Shown: in pieces, positions 57,766-64,000 of the stretch
Position numbering within the stretch: the stretch's first letter is position 1
Layout of the letters: each line of letters starts with the position of its first letter
Origin: Dysidea avara
Taxonomy: Eukaryota > Porifera > Demospongiae > Dictyoceratida > Dysideidae
Assembly: GCF_963678975.1 (NCBI RefSeq)
Contig: NC_089273.1
Span: 26,851,073 to 26,915,072, forward strand
Direction of reading: 5' to 3'
DNA length: 64,000 nucleotides
Notes under the pieces: generated by a model
Database searches by the model: none
What the model saw: the letters and a program-made list of their open reading frames with translations, nothing else
What the model was told of the DNA's origin: nothing
Made by a program: the position numbers and the translations under genes

Positions 57766-59243
57766 AATCAGAAAAATCAACTTCTACAAATCGATTCCCC
57801 TACCATTGTGGGATGTTCATTGTAGTATCCCATTGCTTGATCCACCATGAAACCGGAGGCACGATTGTTGTCTTCACAGAAATATCACTTTCAGTATCTC
57901 ACAAGATGCAAGATTTATTTTTAAAATTTCGTGCTCCACACAAAGGACTGGATGAAACTAGCTATTTAGCCAAATCGTATCCAGAGTTGTTGTAGTTGAA
58001 AACTACGCGCAGAAATAAGTATATTATTTACTGTGTGCCCGGCACAGGGTTGCTTTCTTTGAAAAAACAGACAAAGAAATACGAAGTTTTGAATTCAAAC
58101 TGCCCTACCACCCAGGGCAAGAGAAGCCAACTCTTCCTCATCGTGTTTCGATACGGTTGGGTGCATAGTCTGTCTATCCTGTTGGTTTGGAAAAGATCTG
58201 AAACTTCTCACCATCTGGGTGACGAGCGTCAAAATTTTCTGCAGCATCGAAGAATTGTGTCGCGCTTTCTAGCCATTTCCAGCGCTTCTGCAGCCACAAC
58301 GATCATCAATTATAGACTAAAACCATGGTAAAAGATGTCCCTGAACGTTTGGTAACAGCGATTGTCAATTATTATTTCATCTACAGCTTCCACGCCTCGC
58401 TCTAAGCTATGCATTAAGGGAGGCAGCAAAATCGTCCAAGTTTGATTTCACATCTCACGCTCCACAGCAGCCTCAAATCTTCACTATAGATCACCCTACA
58501 TCACCATTATGCTGCAAAACATCCCAAAACAAACAGAAAAATGCGCAAAATCTTTCATTTTTTATTCGAACTGGGTGGAGCTCCTGGTGAGCTGCTAGTA
58601 TACTGCATCATATGTATTCACAGAAATACCACCTACTACTACTACCGAACGTTTTTAACCATCTTTTATCATCATTCTAAACAAAATTAAGTGACCAGTG
58701 TAGCATTAGAAGTACTGGAAAGCACTTTGGTACCATTGAGAGAATCCCTTGGAATGATGTACGAAAATTTTGACGCTCTTCACCGAGATGGTGAGAAGTC
58801 TCAGATCCTTTCCAGACTAACAGCATAGACAGACTATGCATCCAACCTTATCACATCACTATGAGGAAGAGTTGGCTTTTCTTATCTTGGCAGGTAGGGT
58901 CGTTTGAATTCGAAAATTCGTGTTTTGTTTTCTGCTTTTTGAGAGAAAGCAACCCTGGGCTGGGAACCCATTGAATCATTTGCTTATTACTGTGCGTATT
59001 TTTTAACTACACTAACTCTAGATAATACCTAGGTAAGCAGCAAGTTCTATCCTGTTCTTTGCGCGGAGCACGAAATTTAAAAATTAATTTTTGCATCTCA
59101 CAAAATACTAAAATCGATAGTTCTGTGAAGACAACAATCGTGCTTCCGGTTTCATGGTGGATCTAGCAATGGGATACTACAATGAACATCCCACAATGGT
59201 AGGGGGTCGATTTGTGAAAGTTGATTTTTTGGATTGCGGACAC
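57766..59243. mobile_element. Foldback element with ~475-bp arms
   Basis: The left arm 57766-58240 and right arm 58768-59243 are inverted copies over nearly their whole length, for example ccattgtgggatgttcattg against caatgaacatcccacaatgg. The central 530 bp is unique and non-coding. Its right edge lies only 40 bp before the ORF1 start of the next LINE. Confidence 0.8.
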
Positions 59244-59282
59244 TATCATAGTGGGTATTAATCAGAATTTCGGCCGTTAAGC

Positions 59283-60161
59283 ATGATAAATGGAGCTGTA
59301 AAACGAAGGAGACAGCCACACGAGTCACCAGATAAGGTGAATAGTCAAAGTAAAGACGTTTCTAAGAAAAGGAAACAAGGTGAGGAGTATATTTGTCCAA
59401 TTTGTACTGATATCATTATTGAGAATACCAAAGAAGTGGATGGTTATGATGCTATCTTTTGTGAGGGTACTTGTAATTCTTGGCTGCATCGCCAATGCAC
59501 AGGTTTGTCAAAGTCTCTGTTTCACTCCCTTGCTAAGTCAGAGAAATCATATCATTGTCCTCACTGTCGACTAGCCAGTTATGAATCAGTAGTAGACAAC
59601 ATGAAATCTATCATTTCCTCCCTAGAACAACGAGTTAAAATTCTCGAGACTAAAAATTCAACCAATGCAAATATAAGCTATGCTTCTGCTACAGCTAGTA
59701 GCATAAGTTCTCAACCAATTCCTGCTCCTCCAAGCTCTGTGACCTCACCACCAAATGATCACATCACAACAATTGTTTCATCATACCTTAATGAGGAAAA
59801 AGAGAAGTCTAAAAGACGACTAAACCTTATTGTGCACAACTTGAAGGAGCCATCTTCTGAAGATGGTACCACACGTAAGAAGGAAGACATCAAACAGATC
59901 ACTGAATTGCTTCAAAAACATGTGGAAGTGACTCCCTCTATAACTAATGCAATCAGGCTTGGGAAACGTGGAGATAGACCAAGGTTACTAAAAATCACTG
60001 TCTCCACTGAATTTGAGAAGGCTAATGTACTAAAGAACACATTCAAGTTGCGTAGAGAACAAAAAACCAAGAACATATTTATCTCACCTGATATGACACC
60101 TAGAGAACAGCAACTGAACAAGAAGTTGCGGCTTGACGTGAAAGAACTAAACCAAGACTGA
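59283..60161 (+). CDS. LINE ORF1 protein with PHD finger and coiled coil
   Basis: Intact 292-aa frame from ATG 59283. A basic start is followed by a complete C4HC3 PHD finger: C38, C41, C60, C64, H69, C72, C92, C95, with the canonical Trp-Leu-His before H69-C72. A predicted coiled coil (about 101-125), a Ser/Pro-rich linker (130-160) and a C-terminal nucleic-acid-binding-like domain follow (about 175-290: RRLNLIVHNLKEPSSEDG, ITNAIRLGKRGDRPRLLKIT, TKNIFISPDMTPREQQLNKK). ORF1 proteins of CR1/L2-type LINEs coat the element RNA and assist reverse transcription. ORF2 lies downstream in the same direction. It looks young because the frame is open and every zinc ligand is present. Confidence 0.85.
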   Translation: MINGAVKRRRQPHESPDKVNSQSKDVSKKRKQGEEYICPICTDIIIENTKEVDGYDAIFCEGTCNSWLHRQCTGLSKSLFHSLAKSEKSYHCPHCRLASYESVVDNMKSIISSLEQRVKILETKNSTNANISYASATASSISSQPIPAPPSSVTSPPNDHITTIVSSYLNEEKEKSKRRLNLIVHNLKEPSSEDGTTRKKEDIKQITELLQKHVEVTPSITNAIRLGKRGDRPRLLKITVSTEFEKANVLKNTFKLRREQKTKNIFISPDMTPREQQLNKKLRLDVKELNQD

Positions 60162-60796
60162 AACCGATACCAGATAGAAAATGGCAAGATTGTGTAGCGG
60201 AGGGGGCAGTTTTAGCTCCCCTCCCTGCACGGATCCCCCATACCCTTGACTTTGATAACAATGTTGAGCACATATCTGATCAGGAAAATTATCCGAAACC
60301 CCTTTCCTTTGATTATGAAAATCACTGTACTCCCTCAGATGACCCACCCTGTTTAACTTCTTTAAAAGTAATCAGCTTAAATTGTTGCAGCTTAAGAAGT
60401 TTAGGAAAGAGAACTGTACTGAGGGCCATGGTTGATGAACATAAGCCTGACATTATTATAGGTTGTGAAACTCACTTAGATGAAACATACACGAGTAGTG
60501 AAATGTTCCCACAAAGTTATTCCATCATTAGAAAGGATCGATGTTGTGGAGGTGGAGGAGTGTTTCTGGCAATATCTCAAAGTATTCCTTTCCTTAATGT
60601 GTCAATGACTACTAACACAGAAATGATCCGGGCAAAAGTTTCCCTAGTACATGGAGAACCCATAAGTATCTGCTCATTTTATATACCACCTGACAATAAT
60701 GTTAATCCTATGGAAGATCTCAAAACAGCCCTAAGTATGGTAACCAATATTAACAATCTAATCCTAGCTGGAGATTTCAACCTACCAAGCATAATA

Positions 60797-61490
60797 TGTG
60801 ACCGGATTTCATATAACAAGGCTTCCACGCACACAAAATCAAACTTACGATTTTACCAGAAATGGATTGCTGGTCTAATACACTATCATATTTCACACTG
60901 TACTTCCTTCAGCACTGGCAAGTCTGGTTTCTGTAGCAGCTTTCTTCCGACCCAGTCAAAGCCACGAGTGTGAGATTGGCACCATTAAATGGCCATGGCT
61001 TTGTGATAATGGTGTGTAGTGAGCTGGGACTTCACAGAGAGCTCGCCAATAGTGTTCTCAGTCAATTTGGAGTAATTTGAGGGCCATGGAGGGCCATGGA
61101 GAGCCCAAACTTGGCCTCTGGACTCCAATCGTCTTCTTACTCCATTTTATACCCGTATATTAAGACCACCGTCCACCCCCCACCCTCCCACCCTTAGTAC
61201 TACCCCCACCCTCCCACCCTTAGTACTACCCCCACCCTCCCACCCTTAGTACTACCATCTGTGATATCATTACCCGCTCGAAAAAAGCTGCTCAAAACAG
61301 GACAAATTTTGGGTATCAGAAATGTATACACCCACTCAGTGATAGCCAGTGAACAGATGAACAATTGGTGCAAATTATGTTTGCACAGCTGTAGGCACTG
61401 GGAAGTTATTACACAATGATTCCTTAAAATCGACATATCTCCTAACAAAGCTTTGTGCGTTGAAGCCTTGTTTTGTCAAATTCAGTCACA
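60797..61490 (-). mobile_element. TGTGAC-family MITE, copy E, inside LINE endonuclease
   Basis: Inverse of copies C and D. TA on both sides (60795-60796, 61491-61492). A 26-bp block rich in accctcccacccttagta is present in about three tandem copies (61174-61255) where copies C and D have one. Confidence 0.92.
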
Positions 61491-62036
61491 TATGGAAAGA
61501 CAACATTGGACAAATTGCAGCAAACCCAGTGTATGGTAGAGAAGTAAATAGTATGTTTCTAGATATAGTAAATGAATTTGGACTTGAACATCAAGTCTAT
61601 GAATGTACTAGAAAAAATCACACAATAGATCTAGTGTTTGTATCCCAACCCAATACAATAAATAAAAATTCCAGGTATGTCAGATCATGATGCTGTGAGC
61701 TTTGAAGTGCTCTCTAGTTTAGAAAAGCACAAAATACAAAGAAGAAAATATTCCAATTTCACAAAGCTGACAAAGATGGAATTATATCAGAAATGCATGA
61801 ATTTTGTGAAACATTCTTTGAACACTATCCATACCGTCGAACTATCCAAGATAATTGGCATCTCTTTAAAACTAGTATTATTGATATCATCGAGAAATTT
61901 GTACCCACTAAAGTAATTAAGCCTCATAAAAATGTTCCTTGGCTAAATCAGTTTATCAAGCAAAAAATGAGACTCCGAAACAAATTATATGTTCATGCTA
62001 AATGCACACAAGTAGGATCAGATTGGTCCACATATA

Positions 62037-62667
62037 CACTGTTAAAACGAGGTGTTACAGGTACACCCATCGTAAAGGTGTTCATGTACACCCATGGTAT
62101 TTACAACACCCTAGGGGAGTATTGTAGCACTTGGGGTGTTGTTGAACACCACAAATGTCATTTTACTCCCCAATAATAGCTAAGCCACCCTAAGGGTGTT
62201 TGCCTACACCTAGGTATATTGAAACCCACAATTGGATGCTTCTATTGAAGATTAGGTTATAAGTACAGTTTGCTAACTTCTATAAGAGTGACTTGGAAAC
62301 AACTATATGGTAAGTATAAGGTGTTGCGAATATATTATTGCGTACTGCTAATGTGCTTTGTTGTTGGTAGTCATTGAGTATAAATTGAAATCAACATGAA
62401 GGTTACTGGAATGCTATGGCAAGCCTACATTTCTTTTCAACAAAATGCCACCATGGAGAGCACTAGAACACCTTTAAAGTGTACTGTGACACCTTTATAG
62501 CTATTCCTAGAACACCTTTAGGGAGTGTTACAATGCCCTTGTAACACCTTTTAGTTGCTCCTAGAGCACCCCTGGGGAGTACTACAACTCCCTTCAAAGG
62601 AGTTTAATTTAAACAGCAGTTAGAACTCCCCCAAAGGTGATTGGATTACACCCTATTTTTAACAGTG
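62037..62667. mobile_element. CACTG-ended MITE with TA TSD inside LINE ORF2
   Basis: Starts cactgttaaaa, ends tttttaacagtg; the next inward block (cgaggtgttac, ggattacaccct) is also inverted. The flanking TA is duplicated: removing the element and one TA gives an unbroken reading, tcc aca tat agg cac. The interior is rich in cacccctagggg-type repeats. Confidence 0.85.
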
Positions 62668-64000
62668 TAGGCACGTGAGAAACGAGGTTAATAACTTAAT
62701 GAAAGATGCCTATCATAATCATTGTATATTGTAAAAGATTTTGGTCACTGATTAAACATCAGTGGAAAGACTTCTCCAGCATAACATCCTTAGAAGTTGA
62801 TGGGCAATGCATTACCTCTCCACAAGAGAAAGCTGAAACATTGAACAACCAATTTTTTACTTTCTTTACAGATGAAAATACTTCATTCTCAAACTTAGAA
62901 ACCACTTTTCCACTAATTGGAAGTCTTAGTTTTTCTACTAAAGGAATTGAAAACGTTTTAAACAATCTGTCTACTAATAAATCTCCTGGACCTGACTGTA
63001 TCCCTAACTTTGTACTAAAACTCTGTAGCTCAATCATTGCTCCAGTTCTACAGGTAATATTCACTCAAAGCCTTAAAAATCAGACACTTCCTACAGACTG
63101 GCTATCTGCTAACATTGTACCGATTCACGTGAAGGGTAACAGAAACCTGGCATCCAACTATAGGCCTATTTCTCTGACATCTACATGTTGTAAAGTAATG
63201 GAGCATATTGTATTTCATTTCATAATGGAACATCTCAACAACAATAACATCATTAATAAGCATCAACATGGTTTCAGGCCTTCTCATTCCTGTCAAAGTC
63301 AGTGACTGATACTAACCAATGACATTCTTCAAGCTATGGATGAAAAGAAACAAGTAGATCTGATCTTTTTAGATTTTTGCAAAGCCTTTGATAAAGTGCC
63401 ACATAGACGGCTATTAAACAAACTAAAGCACTATGGAATTACTGGTAACCTTGTTAAATGGATAGAGCAATGGCTGACTAAAAGAAACCAACAAGTAACT
63501 CTAGAAAATCATGTGTCAAGTAAACTACCCGTAAAGTCTGGAGTTCCACAAGGAACTGTATTGGGACCTCTCATGTTTTTGTTGTACATTAATGACATTG
63601 ATGAAAATATTTCCTCAACTGTTCGGCTATTTGCTGATGATTGCATTATGTATGGGATAATTGATTCCTTAGAAGATTCACTGTGCCTTCAAAGAGACCT
63701 CAGTACCATTCTTAACTGGACTAAAAAGTGGCAGATGCAATTGAACATTGACAAATGTGTAGTATCAAGGTGTACAAGATCAACATCTCCCATTAATTAT
63801 GACTATAATTTAAATGATGAAACTCTTCAAGTAACAGAACAACATCGATACCTGGGACTTATTTTTCATGAAAGCATGCAATGGTCGCATCATATTCAAG
63901 CTATGTGCATTAAAGCAAACAGATCCTTAAATTTTCTTCGGCACAACTTCAGTAAATATAGTAGTAATGTCAAGCAAAATGCCTACATTACCATTATAAG

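Larger units (their letters stand above)
60365..64000 (+). pseudogene. LINE ORF2 (endonuclease plus RT), interrupted, runs off the window
   Basis: Starts VISLNCCSLRSLGKRTVL, then APE-type endonuclease blocks: IIIGCETHLDE, GGGGVFLAIS, AGDFNLPSI. A 694-bp MITE (60797-61490) splits Ile-Ile-Trp; without it and one TA the frame runs on through WKDNIGQIAANPVYG and KNHTIDLVFVSQP. A shift precedes SDHDAVSFEV, another precedes MHEFCETFFEHYP. A second element (62037-62667) splits DWSTY-RHVRNEV, again restorable. After one more shift the RT reads NYRPISLTSTCCKVMEHIV, HGFRPSHSCQSQ, an in-frame TGA (about 63302), LIFLDFCKAFDKVPHRRLL, SGVPQGTVLGPLMFLLYIND and LFADD (about 63627), to the edge. It is defective but recently so. 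Confidence 0.88.

Overview
This AT-rich window reads as invertebrate animal DNA that is dominated by transposable elements and carries very little host coding sequence. The evidence is introns of about 45-65 bp with GT..AG borders, CR1/L2-type LINEs with a PHD-finger ORF1, Academ-like, EnSpm/CACTA, Tigger and hAT DNA transposons, and an actinoporin-like gene. A demosponge is my best guess; the phylum is inferred from style, not proven.

Layout. 1-0.4 kb: tail of a Ty3/Gypsy integrase. 0.7-5.0 kb: three non-autonomous DNA elements with clean target-site duplications (TSDs). 5.4-10.9 kb: a complete Academ-like transposon with ~125 bp terminal inverted repeats (TIRs) and one open two-exon gene (1473 aa) carrying an XPG/FEN1-like nuclease region and a CXC domain. 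11.5-13.8 kb: three TGTGAC-ended MITEs. 14.4-20.2 kb: two large foldback palindromes and two LINE copies. 20.2-23.5 kb: MITEs and a LINE tail. 23.6-25.4 kb: a 27-bp minisatellite split by a MITE. 25.5-28.4 kb: possible host exons. 28.7-36.3 kb: a dead Tigger element with a 5.3 kb EnSpm/CACTA element inside it. 37.0-37.7 kb: LINE fragment. 38.9-39.5 kb: candidate short spliced transcript. 40.3-45.1 kb: second EnSpm element. 45.1-53.7 kb: a minus-strand LINE broken by two large TIR elements, one of them a five-level nest. 55.1-56.0 kb: intact actinoporin-like gene. 56.5-64.0 kb: LINE ORF1 remnant, a foldback element, and a nearly full LINE (ORF1, endonuclease, reverse transcriptase) with two MITE insertions, running off the window.

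How parts relate. The two EnSpm copies share a divergent two-gene plan: transposase on minus, multi-exon accessory gene on plus. Several insertions lie inside old coding sequence, so removing them with one TSD copy restores the reading frame. That fixes the TSD length: TA for the TGTGAC family and a CACTG-ended element, TATA for the 4.1 kb element, and 5 bp for the CAGGGGCGG family. All assignments come from reading the sequence; no database search was run.
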